Assembly (NCBI RefSeq): GCF_003390375.1
Contig: NZ_QUOT01000001.1
Location: 124,001-188,000, forward strand
Direction of reading: 5' to 3'
DNA length: 64,000 nucleotides
Origin: Thalassotalea euphylliae
GTDB taxonomy: Bacteria; Pseudomonadota; Gammaproteobacteria; Enterobacterales; Alteromonadaceae
In this document: piece by piece, positions 24,054 through 32,396 of the stretch
How the letters are laid out: every line of letters begins with the position of its first letter
How positions within the stretch are numbered: the stretch's first letter is position 1
The notes under the pieces: model-generated
The model's input: the letters and a program-made list of their open reading frames with translations, nothing else
Databases searched by the model: none
What the model was told of the DNA's origin: nothing
Position numbers and translations under genes: made by a program

Positions 24054-24518
24054 TTGCATTATAAAAATAGCTTATACAGCCTAGCGGCAATTTTTATCTG
24101 CCTTGCGCTAGGATATCTCACTTTCGCCGTATTTGATTTACTGCCAGCAAGCTTATATGGCATGTGTTACTTTGCCTTTGGTTTACATTTAAATGTATTT
24201 GATGCAAAGCGCGTCGCGGACACAGTCAGTTTTATGATCAAAAACATCAGTGTCTGCTTCGTGCCTGCTGGTGTTGGCATTATGAATTACTTTGACCTGA
24301 TCAGGGCGAGCGGCTGGCAATTATTACTGTTTACCATTATTTCGACCTTTGCGTTGATGATAATCGTCGGCTGGCTTTATCAAACTGCGACAACAGGGAA
24401 AAGCCGAAAACATGGCAACTTAGTATCAAAATCAACGCCTGAGTCGGTAACGGGTAAGCCGCCAACGTCCAAGCCACGAGCACCTGAGCCAACAAGTGAA
24501 AGGGAGCAAGCCTTATGA
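24054..24518 (+). CDS. LrgA/CidA-family holin-like membrane protein
   Basis: 154 residues. The first 115 are the LrgA/CidA fold with four membrane segments. FDLLPASLYGMCYFAFGLHL and IKNISVCFVPAGVGIMNYFDLI are the conserved stretches. A polar tail of about 40 residues follows (KSTPESVTGKPPTSKPRAPEP). The start appears to be TTG 24054 without a clear ribosome-binding site. It overlaps the LrgB gene by 4 bases (ATGA), so the two are translationally coupled. The pair is linked to export of small molecules such as pyruvate and to control of murein hydrolases in other bacteria. Confidence 0.85.
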   Translation: MHYKNSLYSLAAIFICLALGYLTFAVFDLLPASLYGMCYFAFGLHLNVFDAKRVADTVSFMIKNISVCFVPAGVGIMNYFDLIRASGWQLLLFTIISTFALMIIVGWLYQTATTGKSRKHGNLVSKSTPESVTGKPPTSKPRAPEPTSEREQAL

Positions 24519-25219
24519 CGAGTGCGCTAATACTCGAATTTATTGTGTACTGCTTGCTGACCTTAGTGATTTATCAAGCATGTGCAAAGCTCCAGCAACG
24601 CACCAAGCGTATTTGGCTCAACCCTATGGTGTTAGCCATGTTGGTTATCATTCCGTTATTGCTGATTAATAACATCAGCTATGAGCAATATTACCAATAC
24701 ACTCAGGTTTACACTTTCTTGCTAGAACCGGCTGTGGTTGCACTAGGCTTTCCGTTATATCAGCAATTGCACACCATACGAGATGAAATAACGCATGTTT
24801 CTTGGGTGCTGTCGGTCGCAATTATCATTATGCTAGGTGCTAATTTGGGCATGGCGATGTGGTTGTTCCAACAGCAAGATGTGGCGGTGTCGCTATCGTT
24901 AAAATCAGTAACTACGCCAATTGGCTTAGCGTTAACGGAACAATTAAAAGGTGTGGCAGCGATTACTGCGGTTGGCATTATTGTCGCCGGTGTAGCTGGT
25001 GCTGTATTGGGTCCTAAATTGCTTAACGCGCTAGGCATTAGCGATAGTAAATCGCAAGGGTTAGCGATTGGCTGTGCAAGTCACGCATTGGGTACGGCGA
25101 CTATTACGTCAATTAGTTATCAACACGGTGCATTTGCCTCGCTCGCATTGATTTTATCTGCGTTATTAACTGCGATTTTCTCGCCTGTACTGACGCCAAT
25201 TATATTTAGCTTGCTTTAG
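24515..25219 (+). CDS. LrgB/CidB-family membrane protein
   Basis: 234 residues with about six or more membrane segments. The family signature FLLEPAVVALGFPLYQQ is present. KSVTTPIGLALTEQLKG and IGCASHALGTATITSISYQHGAFASLALILSALLTAIFSPVLTPI are strongly typical of LrgB/CidB. It works with the overlapping upstream LrgA-like protein. Confidence 0.92.
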   Translation: MTSALILEFIVYCLLTLVIYQACAKLQQRTKRIWLNPMVLAMLVIIPLLLINNISYEQYYQYTQVYTFLLEPAVVALGFPLYQQLHTIRDEITHVSWVLSVAIIIMLGANLGMAMWLFQQQDVAVSLSLKSVTTPIGLALTEQLKGVAAITAVGIIVAGVAGAVLGPKLLNALGISDSKSQGLAIGCASHALGTATITSISYQHGAFASLALILSALLTAIFSPVLTPIIFSLL

Positions 25220-25318
25220 CCAAAATACTAAAATGGCGAAAACACAGGAATGACCAAAATACCTGAATAGTTAAATGAATAGCTAAATAAGTAGCGATAG
25301 AACTAGGTTAATGGAGAG

Positions 25319-25945
25319 TCAGACGCGCTTGTTAAACTTCTTGAGGTAGTGAGCAAAATAGCTGAGTGCGAAGAATAAGGTACCGGCTATTGCACCTGAA
25401 AGATGCGCATCAATGGCGACAGAGGCATCTATTAATGTAGCGATATGATCGCTAGCCCCTTGCGTTTGTTCCATCATCACTTTTACCCAAAGCCCTAAAA
25501 ACAAAAATATCCCTGTTTTTTCATTGTTTTCAACGTCTTTTAACGCCCCCCAAGCAAATAAACTATGCAGTACCCCAGATAAACCAACATAATGGCTTAA
25601 ATCGCCAAAAACCAATAAATAAAGGCTAATAAATAGCATGGAGAAAATAATCAGGGCGGCATACAAAGACACACAATAAAAATGTCGATGTAACGCGGTG
25701 ATAAGCGCCAAGCCCGCGATATTAAGTAGCAAGTGAATACCATTTGTGTGAAATAAATGGCCCGTGAAAAGGCGCCAATACTCGCCGCCGTGAATTGCGC
25801 TGCGATAAAAGTCGAAGTTGGCAACGTGCTGTTCAAAAAGATAGGCAATCAAAATAGCTGCAATAATTAGCAATGAGCCCGCTAATTGCTGCCAAGTTGA
25901 GCGATCAATATAGGTAGAGGAAAACAAGCTTTGTAATTTGTCCAA
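25319..25945 (-). CDS. rrtA: Rhombosortase (rhomboid-type intramembrane serine protease)
   Basis: 208 residues with about six membrane segments. The catalytic serine is Ser123 in YVGLSGVLHSLF and the histidine is His181 in IDAHLSGAIAG. GGEYWRLFTGHLFHTNGIHLLLNIAGL is typical of the rhombosortase subfamily. These enzymes cut the C-terminal GlyGly-CTERM anchor of exported proteins. No GlyGly-CTERM protein is seen in this window, so substrates must lie elsewhere. It converges on the LrgB gene and is divergent from the DTW gene. Confidence 0.88.
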   Translation of the reverse strand: MDKLQSLFSSTYIDRSTWQQLAGSLLIIAAILIAYLFEQHVANFDFYRSAIHGGEYWRLFTGHLFHTNGIHLLLNIAGLALITALHRHFYCVSLYAALIIFSMLFISLYLLVFGDLSHYVGLSGVLHSLFAWGALKDVENNEKTGIFLFLGLWVKVMMEQTQGASDHIATLIDASVAIDAHLSGAIAGTLFFALSYFAHYLKKFNKRV

Positions 25946-25988
25946 GCTAATTTACTATTTGCCGCTAGTGTAATGAGTTGAGAGAAAC

Positions 25989-26600
25989 ATGGCTAGAGCC
26001 ACATGTGATAATTGCCAAAGACCACCTGCTCGATGTATCTGCCAATATGCCGCCAAGGTTGATAACCAAGCTGAGATTGTAATACTTCAGCATCCCAAAG
26101 AAGTTGATCACCCAAAAGGCAGTGCAGACTTGCTGTTAACGTCATTATCAAATAGCCGCCGTTTTGTGGGCGAGAACTTTGACGAACACGCTGACTTTCA
26201 AGCCTTTCTTAGAGGCATGCTTAACGAAGAAAGTAACTTACTTAGGAAAAAACTCTATGTCATGTTTCCGGGTGAGCATTCGAGCGAGATTTCCGCCAAG
26301 GTAATCGCACAGCCAGAAGAATCAACATTGATTGTGATTGATGGAACTTGGAAAAAAGCTTACAAAATGTTCCAACTCTCGACATGCTTGCACCAACTGC
26401 CGCAATTGCATTTACCGAGTGGTTTAGCGAGTTGTTACGATATTCGTAAAACACAGAAGGAAAATGCGTTATCAACCTTAGAAGCAAGTTGTTACGCATT
26501 GGGCATCCTAGAGCAAAACACGGGAAACTACGCAAGTTTGTTAGAAAACTTTGCGCAATATAATCAACATCAGTTATCGTTGAGAAAATCAGCGCGTTAA
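25989..26600 (+). CDS. tapT: DTW-domain tRNA-uridine aminocarboxypropyltransferase (TapT-like)
   Basis: 203 residues. The N-terminal cysteine cluster CDNCQRPPARCIC (residues 6-18) is probably a metal site. The family-defining DTW motif appears in VIDGTWKKAYKM. LHLPSGLASCYDIRKTQKENALSTLEA is the conserved C-terminal block. TapT (YfiP) adds the 3-amino-3-carboxypropyl group from S-adenosylmethionine to tRNA uridine 47 (acp3U). Its position divergent to rhombosortase does not add functional information. Confidence 0.85.
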   Translation: MARATCDNCQRPPARCICQYAAKVDNQAEIVILQHPKEVDHPKGSADLLLTSLSNSRRFVGENFDEHADFQAFLRGMLNEESNLLRKKLYVMFPGEHSSEISAKVIAQPEESTLIVIDGTWKKAYKMFQLSTCLHQLPQLHLPSGLASCYDIRKTQKENALSTLEASCYALGILEQNTGNYASLLENFAQYNQHQLSLRKSAR

Positions 26601-26705
26601 TACGGGTATTGATACACGGGTTAACGCACGCAATGATGTACGCAGTGATGCACGTTCAGCGGTTTATCAAACAATTCATCAAATAATTATCAGGTAGTCA
26701 GGTTA

Positions 26706-28463
26706 ATGAAAAAACACTTTTTACCCTTGAGTCTGTTAAGCATTGCCTTAACTTGTTCATTTAGCAGTGCAGCCTTTAGCGAAGTTAAAGTTCGTGAAAC
26801 TAGAGAGCCTGAAGCGGCAACAGGGCTAACCCAAAAGCAAGTAGTGGTTGGTAGCGACTACATGGTGGCTGCTGCAAACCCTTATGCGAGCGAAGCTGGC
26901 TACAACATTCTGGCAAAAGGTGGCAGTGCGGTGGATGCCGCAATTGCCGTGCAGTTAGTGTTAACACTGGTTGAGCCGCAATCATCAGGCATTGGTGGCG
27001 GCGCATTTATTTTGCACTGGGATCAAGCCAATAAACAGTTAACAACAGTTGATGGCCGTGAAACTGCGCCAGCAAAAGCCTCTTCTGATATGTTTCTTGA
27101 TAAATCAGGTAAACCAATCAAATGGATTGACGCTGTGGTTGGTGGGCGCTCAGTGGGCGTACCTGGCGTGCTAAGTGGGTTAAAAGCAGCGCATGATAAA
27201 TACGGTAAGTTACCTTGGGCAGCATTATTTGACGAGGCAATAACCTTAGCCGACCAAGGTTTTATTGTCTCGCCGCGATTAGAAAAATTAGTAGCGATGA
27301 AGTTTAACCCTGGCATTGTAAAATTACCGGAAATTGCTAATTACTTTTTTCCTAACGGCGAGCCTATTAAAGCAGGGCAGCGTTTGGTGAACAAACCGTT
27401 AGCAGAAGTTTACCGCACTATCGCTCGCGAGGGCGTTGAGGCGTTTTATCAAGGTAAAATTGCCCATGACATCGTTAATGCGGTTCACAACGCAGAAATC
27501 GCGCCTGGCAGTTTATCGCTCAAAGATATGAAAGATTATCAGCCAAAATGGCGAGAAGCAGTATGTGGCGACTATCACAGTTATCAAGTGTGTGGCATGG
27601 CACCACCAAGTTCAGGTGGTATTGCGGTTATCCAAATTTTGAAGCAGCTTGAACCTTTCAAGTTGTCAAAACAGGCGTATGACACCGCTCAGCCGTGGCA
27701 TTTATTTACACAAAGCTCGCGTTTAGCCTTTGCTGACAGAGATAAATATGTCGCTGACCAAGACTTTGTGACCGTACCTACACAGGCGTTGTTGGCAGAC
27801 ACATACTTAGATCAGCGAGCCCAGTTAATTCAAACTGAAAAAGACATGGGGACAGCGCAAGCAGGGCAGCCAGTTGCCCTTAGCTACGCGATAAATGATA
27901 GCTTTGAGCTGCCTTCTACTAGCCATATTTCAATTGTTGATGGCGATGGTAATGCAATTTCCATGACTACAAGTGTTGAAATGGCATTTGGCTCAGCGGT
28001 GATGGTGCATGGCTTTATCCTCAATAATCAATTGACAGATTTTGCGTTGTCACCAGAGCGTAATGGGCAACCAGTTGCCAACCGCGTTGAGCCGTTTAAG
28101 CGCCCAAGAAGTTCGATGGCACCTATGATGGTGTTTAACCCTGATGGTAGCCTAAAACTTGTCGTTGGCTCACCAGGTGGTAGCCGTATTATTAACTATG
28201 TTGCGCAAACGATTGTCGGCGTTTTAGATTGGCAGTTAAATCCTCAGCAAGCGATAAATTTACCGAAAATTACCAACCGCAATAAGGTGACAACACTGGA
28301 AAAGGGGACTGCCATTGCTGCGCTTAAAAGTGAGTTTGAAGCGAGAGGACACAAAGTGATGGTGCGTGACCTTAACAGTGGTGTACATGCCATTGAAGTG
28401 AAAAATGGCAAGCTCTATGGCGGCGCTGATCCTCGTCGTGAAGGTAAGGTCTTAGCCAAGTAG
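26706..28463 (+). CDS. ggt: Gamma-glutamyltransferase
   Basis: 585 residues with a signal peptide of about 26 residues (HFLPLSLLSIALTCSFSSAAFS), so it is periplasmic. It cleaves glutathione and transfers gamma-glutamyl groups. The precursor autocleaves before a Thr: Thr405 in PSTSHISIVDGDGNAIS aligns with the E. coli catalytic Thr391 in TTHYSVVD. RSSMAPMMVFNPDGSLKLVVGSPGGSRI is the conserved small-subunit block. The ATG has an AGGT-type site. A strong terminator follows at 28492. Confidence 0.94.
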   Translation: MKKHFLPLSLLSIALTCSFSSAAFSEVKVRETREPEAATGLTQKQVVVGSDYMVAAANPYASEAGYNILAKGGSAVDAAIAVQLVLTLVEPQSSGIGGGAFILHWDQANKQLTTVDGRETAPAKASSDMFLDKSGKPIKWIDAVVGGRSVGVPGVLSGLKAAHDKYGKLPWAALFDEAITLADQGFIVSPRLEKLVAMKFNPGIVKLPEIANYFFPNGEPIKAGQRLVNKPLAEVYRTIAREGVEAFYQGKIAHDIVNAVHNAEIAPGSLSLKDMKDYQPKWREAVCGDYHSYQVCGMAPPSSGGIAVIQILKQLEPFKLSKQAYDTAQPWHLFTQSSRLAFADRDKYVADQDFVTVPTQALLADTYLDQRAQLIQTEKDMGTAQAGQPVALSYAINDSFELPSTSHISIVDGDGNAISMTTSVEMAFGSAVMVHGFILNNQLTDFALSPERNGQPVANRVEPFKRPRSSMAPMMVFNPDGSLKLVVGSPGGSRIINYVAQTIVGVLDWQLNPQQAINLPKITNRNKVTTLEKGTAIAALKSEFEARGHKVMVRDLNSGVHAIEVKNGKLYGGADPRREGKVLAK

Positions 28464-28491
28464 TTAATTCTCTGAGGATTATCAACAAGAT

Positions 28492-28519
28492 AAAAGGGCT
28501 TCCAACTGGAAGCCCTTTT
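28492..28519 (+). terminator. Rho-independent terminator after ggt
   Basis: AAAAGGGCTTCC-AACT-GGAAGCCCTTTT is a perfect 12-bp stem with a 4-base loop and flanking A/T runs. It can act in both directions between ggt and the leftward lipoprotein gene. Confidence 0.92.
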
Positions 28520-28553
28520 AGTATTAAAAACAATGTCTAAAGCCTAGAAGAAA

Positions 28554-28982
28554 TTAGAAAGGATCTTTTAAAATTTTATCTATCACCCAGCGGCCATCAA
28601 CTTGTTTTAAACTGATGCGCTTTACGTCTTTCACTCGCTCATTTTGAAAATAACCGTCAAAGTACAATACGATATCGGCGTTATCTTTAAATTGCTCTCG
28701 CACTTTGACACCCGTATCGTCAGGTTTAATTTCTACTTTATCAAACTGCATATTAAAAATATGGCGACTTACTGCTGTTGGCGATTTGTAGTGTAGTAAG
28801 ATGCGAGCAAGCTTAGGTGTACATACCATAGCGGCTTTTTTAACGTCTTTCTGATTATAGAGGGCGTCAAAAAACGCAACGGCGACAAGCTCAGGATTGG
28901 CAAGCTCAGTGATTTCTTCTTCGCCAGTGCAACCGGTCAATAAAAATGAAAAGGCGGCGATAATGCTAACAAGTCGTTTCAT
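28554..28982 (-). CDS. Small lipoprotein of unknown function
   Basis: 142 residues. The lipobox LLTGC gives acylation at Cys18, so it is membrane-anchored. The remaining acidic domain (PELVAVAFFDALYNQKDVKKAAMVC ... VDGRWVIDKI) has the pattern of NTF2-like or DUF4878-type lipoproteins, but I cannot name it firmly. It lies alone between two terminators. Confidence 0.7.
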   Translation of the reverse strand: MKRLVSIIAAFSFLLTGCTGEEEITELANPELVAVAFFDALYNQKDVKKAAMVCTPKLARILLHYKSPTAVSRHIFNMQFDKVEIKPDDTGVKVREQFKDNADIVLYFDGYFQNERVKDVKRISLKQVDGRWVIDKILKDPF

Positions 28983-29057
28983 AATTCCTAAAAAATAATA
29001 CCTAAATAGTGTCCATGGTTTTCGCTATTGTATGCATAACTCTAAGCTTGATGCACT

Positions 29058-29085
29058 AAAAAAGGCGCCAAGTGCGCCTTTTTTA
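29058..29085. terminator. Rho-independent terminator after cysK
   Basis: AAAAAAGGCGC-CAAGT-GCGCCTTTTTT: a short perfect GC stem with A and T tracts on the two sides, just past the cysK stop on its strand. Confidence 0.88.
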
Positions 29086-29118
29086 ATCAAATCAGTGGTT
29101 TATCTAATATTCAGATAA

Positions 29119-30087
29119 TTACTGAACTAACTCTTTGTCACTGAAGCTGTCTGAGAACAATGGGCTAGTTAAGTAGCGCTCTGCAGAGCTTGGTAGAATA
29201 ACGACAACATTTTTGTCTGCGTTCTCTGGTAATTCTGCTAAACGCTTAGCTGCTACAACCGCTGCGCCAGAAGAAATCCCTGCTAAGATACCTTCTTCTT
29301 TCATTAGGCGGTGTGCCATTTCCATCGCTTCTTCATTCGAGACTTGCTCTACTTGGTCAACTAAGTCTAAATCTAGGTTGCCAGGGATAAAGCCAGCGCC
29401 AATACCTTGAATTTTGTGTGGACCAGGGGTTAAATCTTGGCCAGCTTTAGCTTGGGTAATGACTGGCGAATCTGTTGGTTCAACAGCAACTGAAATTACG
29501 TCTTTACCTTGTGTTTTCTTGAAGTAACGGCTAGTACCTGAAATTGTACCACCAGTACCAACACCAGCAACGAATACATCAACTTGACCGTCAAGGTCGT
29601 TCCAAATTTCTGGACCTGTTGTTTCTTCGTGAATTTTTGGGTTTGCTGGGTTATCGAATTGACCAAGTAAAACGTAACGCTCTGGGTCTGAATCGCGAAT
29701 TTCTTGTGCTTTTTCAATCGCACCTTTCATGCCTTTAGCACCTTCGGTAAGCTCTAGTTTGGCACCAAGTGCTGCAAGTAGCTTACGACGCTCAAGGCTC
29801 ATTGTATTTGGCATGGTTAACGTAATTGCATAGCCGCGTGCAGCTGCAACAAACGCTAGCGCAATACCTGTGTTACCACTGGTTGGCTCGATAATTTCTT
29901 TACCTTCGCCTAGCAAACCTTTTTGCTCTGCATCCCAGACCATACTCGCGCCAATTCGGCACTTAACACTAAAGCTTGGGTTTCTTGCTTCAACTTTTGC
30001 GTATACGTTACCGCCAGTCACACGGTTAAGCTTAACGAGTGGCGTGCGACCAATACTGGTTGAGTTGTCTTGAAAGATAGAAGTCAT
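29119..30087 (-). CDS. cysK: Cysteine synthase A (O-acetylserine sulfhydrylase)
   Basis: 322 residues. The PLP lysine is Lys42 in NPSFSVKCRIGASM. The phosphate and substrate loop is EPTSGNTGIALA. AGVGTGGTISGTSRYFK and ISSGAAVVAA are the typical glycine-rich loops. It makes cysteine from O-acetylserine and sulfide. Length equals E. coli CysK (323). It is divergent from the MoxR-like gene, with an AT-rich spacer that could hold CysB sites. Confidence 0.95.
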   Translation of the reverse strand: MTSIFQDNSTSIGRTPLVKLNRVTGGNVYAKVEARNPSFSVKCRIGASMVWDAEQKGLLGEGKEIIEPTSGNTGIALAFVAAARGYAITLTMPNTMSLERRKLLAALGAKLELTEGAKGMKGAIEKAQEIRDSDPERYVLLGQFDNPANPKIHEETTGPEIWNDLDGQVDVFVAGVGTGGTISGTSRYFKKTQGKDVISVAVEPTDSPVITQAKAGQDLTPGPHKIQGIGAGFIPGNLDLDLVDQVEQVSNEEAMEMAHRLMKEEGILAGISSGAAVVAAKRLAELPENADKNVVVILPSSAERYLTSPLFSDSFSDKELVQ

Positions 30088-30178
30088 GTTCGGATCCTGT
30101 AGAATATTCTTGTTAACAATATAGAATTGTTGGAATTACTCCATTAGAGTAGCTAGATATTACAAAAAAAAAAGTGAT

Positions 30179-30218
30179 ATTTCGTTATATCTTATATGCA
30201 AAAATGGAATAACGAAAT
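30179..30218. promoter_or_regulatory. Perfect 10-bp inverted repeat between cysK and the MoxR gene
   Basis: ATTTCGTTAT (30179-30188) and ATAACGAAAT (30209-30218) are exact complements separated by 20 bases. The spacing and AT content fit two half-sites of a dimeric regulator. Whether it serves cysK, the MoxR operon or both is unknown. Confidence 0.5.
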
Positions 30219-30248
30219 TACGAATTTAGATCAATTTTTGGTATTTTT

Positions 30249-31094
30249 ATGACTCAATTTACAGGTACATCCGAATATATCGCTTCAAAAGAATTGCAGC
30301 TTGCTGTTAATGCCGCTATTGCACTTGAGCGTCCATTGCTAATCAAAGGTGAGCCAGGCACAGGTAAAACTATGCTGGCTGAGCAACTTGCTGCAAGCCT
30401 TGATACTCAACTTATTCAATGGCACATCAAATCAACGACAAAAGCACAGCAAGGCTTATATGAATACGATGCGGTATCTCGTTTGCGTGATAGCCAATTG
30501 GGTGATGAAAAAGTAAAAGACATTGGCAACTATATTGTTAAAGGTAAGTTGTGGCAGGCTTTTACGCACGAGCAACGCCCAATCTTGTTAATTGACGAAA
30601 TTGATAAGGCGGATATTGAATTTCCAAACGACTTGCTATTAGAGCTCGATAAAATGGAATTCTTCGTTTATGAGACGCAAGAGCGCGTTGTCGCCAAACA
30701 GCGCCCAATTGTAATTATTACCTCGAACAACGAAAAAGAATTACCTGATGCTTTCTTGCGCCGTTGTTTTTTCCACTACATTAACTTCCCTGATAAAGCT
30801 GAGATGCAGGCGATTGTGGATGTTCATTTTCCTGGTATCAAAAAGCAGTTGCTTGACCAAGCGCTCGCCTCGTTCTTTGAATTGCGAGACATTCCGGGTT
30901 TAAAGAAAAAGCCATCAACGTCTGAATTAATTGATTGGTTAAAACTGCTACTCGCTGAAGATATTTCACCAGAAGTATTGCGTGATAGTCAGCAGTCAAA
31001 AGCCATTCCACCACTTCACGGCGCTTTGTTAAAAAATGAGCAAGATGTCCATTTATTTGAAAAGCTTGCCTTTATGAACCGCTCAGGTCGATAA
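30249..31094 (+). CDS. MoxR-family AAA+ ATPase
   Basis: 281 residues. Walker A is GEPGTGKT (residues 34-41), Walker B is ILLIDEIDKAD (about 115), and sensor 1 is IVIITSNNEKELPDAFLRRC with the arginine finger region. MoxR ATPases act as chaperones that activate partner proteins, often with a von Willebrand A protein. The VWA gene follows after 3 bases, confirming that pairing. No clear ribosome-binding site beyond a weak one is visible. Confidence 0.9.
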   Translation: MTQFTGTSEYIASKELQLAVNAAIALERPLLIKGEPGTGKTMLAEQLAASLDTQLIQWHIKSTTKAQQGLYEYDAVSRLRDSQLGDEKVKDIGNYIVKGKLWQAFTHEQRPILLIDEIDKADIEFPNDLLLELDKMEFFVYETQERVVAKQRPIVIITSNNEKELPDAFLRRCFFHYINFPDKAEMQAIVDVHFPGIKKQLLDQALASFFELRDIPGLKKKPSTSELIDWLKLLLAEDISPEVLRDSQQSKAIPPLHGALLKNEQDVHLFEKLAFMNRSGR

Positions 31095-31097
31095 ATT

Positions 31098-32270
31098 ATG
31101 CTGATAGACTTTTTTCTAAAAGTTCGTGAATACCGTGTACCAAGCACGATACGTGAACTATTGGATTTAATTCGCGCGCTTGAGCAAAACGTGGTGTTTG
31201 CTGATATCGATAATTTTTACACCATTAGCCGCGCAATTTTAGTCAAAGACGAAAGTTACTTTGACCGCTTTGATCGCGCCTTTGCTGATTATTTCAAAGG
31301 GGTAGAATCGCTGGATTTAGATTTGTCGTCTATTCCTGAAGACTGGTTGCGTAAGCAATTAGAGAAAACCTTGAGCGAGGAAGAAAAGCAAGCAATTGAG
31401 GCAATGGGCGGTTTTGACAAGCTAATGGAAACCTTGGCAGAGCGGCTGAAAGAGCAAGAAAAGCGCCATCAAGGGGGTAATAAGTGGATAGGCACAGGTG
31501 GTACATCGCCGTTTGGTGCCTACGGCTATAACCCTGAAGGGGTGCGCATTGGTCAGAATGAGTCGCGTCATCGCAAAGCGGTAAAAGTGTGGGACAAACG
31601 TCAATACCGTAATTTGGATAACCAAGTCGAAATTGGTACGCGCAATATCAAGGTGGCATTGCGTAAGCTCAGACAATTCGCACGCAGTGGCGCGAGTGAA
31701 GAGCTGGCGATGGATGATACAATTTCCGCGACTGCGAAAAATGCGGGTTATCTAGATATCAAAATGAAGCCTGAGCGCCATAACGCGGTTAAAGTGTTGA
31801 TGTTTTTCGATGTTGGTGGCTCAATGGACGATCACATTCGCGTTTGTGAGCAGTTGTTCTCGGCGGTACATACCGAATTTAAACATTTAGAGTTTTTCTA
31901 TTTCCACAATTGCCTGTACGAACAAGTGTGGCATGACAATGCGCGCCGCTATAACGAAGGTATGGATGTTTTAGATGTTATCCACAAATTTAGTCGTGAC
32001 TATAAAGTGATATTTGTTGGTGACGCAACCATGGGACCATACGAAATCACTTACCCTGGTGGCAGTGTTGAACACTGGAATCAGGAGCCGGGCAGTGTTT
32101 GGATGGAGCGAGTAACCGACCATTTTGATAAAGTGATCTGGCTAAACCCTCAACCTCAAGAAGCATGGCATTACTATCCGTCTATCAACATTATGCATCA
32201 ATTGGTTGATAAGAAAATGTACCCGATGACGATATCAGGCTTAACGGAAGGGATTAAAGCGCTGCTCTAG
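31098..32270 (+). CDS. CoxE-like VWA-domain protein partner of MoxR
   Basis: 390 residues. The N-terminal half (1-220) is helical, with a charged region EEEKQAIEAMGG. The C-terminal von Willebrand A-like domain starts VLMFFDVGGSMDDHIRVCEQLFSA. The metal site is DVGGS in place of the classical DxSxS, so one metal-binding residue differs. IFVGDATMGPYEI and GLTEGIKALL close the domain. It is coupled to the MoxR gene by a 3-base gap. Together they probably form an ATP-driven remodelling pair. The target is unknown. Confidence 0.85.
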   Translation: MLIDFFLKVREYRVPSTIRELLDLIRALEQNVVFADIDNFYTISRAILVKDESYFDRFDRAFADYFKGVESLDLDLSSIPEDWLRKQLEKTLSEEEKQAIEAMGGFDKLMETLAERLKEQEKRHQGGNKWIGTGGTSPFGAYGYNPEGVRIGQNESRHRKAVKVWDKRQYRNLDNQVEIGTRNIKVALRKLRQFARSGASEELAMDDTISATAKNAGYLDIKMKPERHNAVKVLMFFDVGGSMDDHIRVCEQLFSAVHTEFKHLEFFYFHNCLYEQVWHDNARRYNEGMDVLDVIHKFSRDYKVIFVGDATMGPYEITYPGGSVEHWNQEPGSVWMERVTDHFDKVIWLNPQPQEAWHYYPSINIMHQLVDKKMYPMTISGLTEGIKALL

Positions 32271-32396
32271 AGAAGCGCTTTACTTATGTTTAAACTGCTT
32301 AAACTGCATAGTTAAACAAACCAGATCAAATAATGTGATTTCAATAAGTTAATTTTGAAGTTGCTAAAACAACAGCACACCTAAAAGGAGCAATTG

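Noticed and set aside
26601..26700. Repeated ACGCA-type words before ggt
   Set aside because: Short and irregular, without symmetry or exact unit; no function could be argued.
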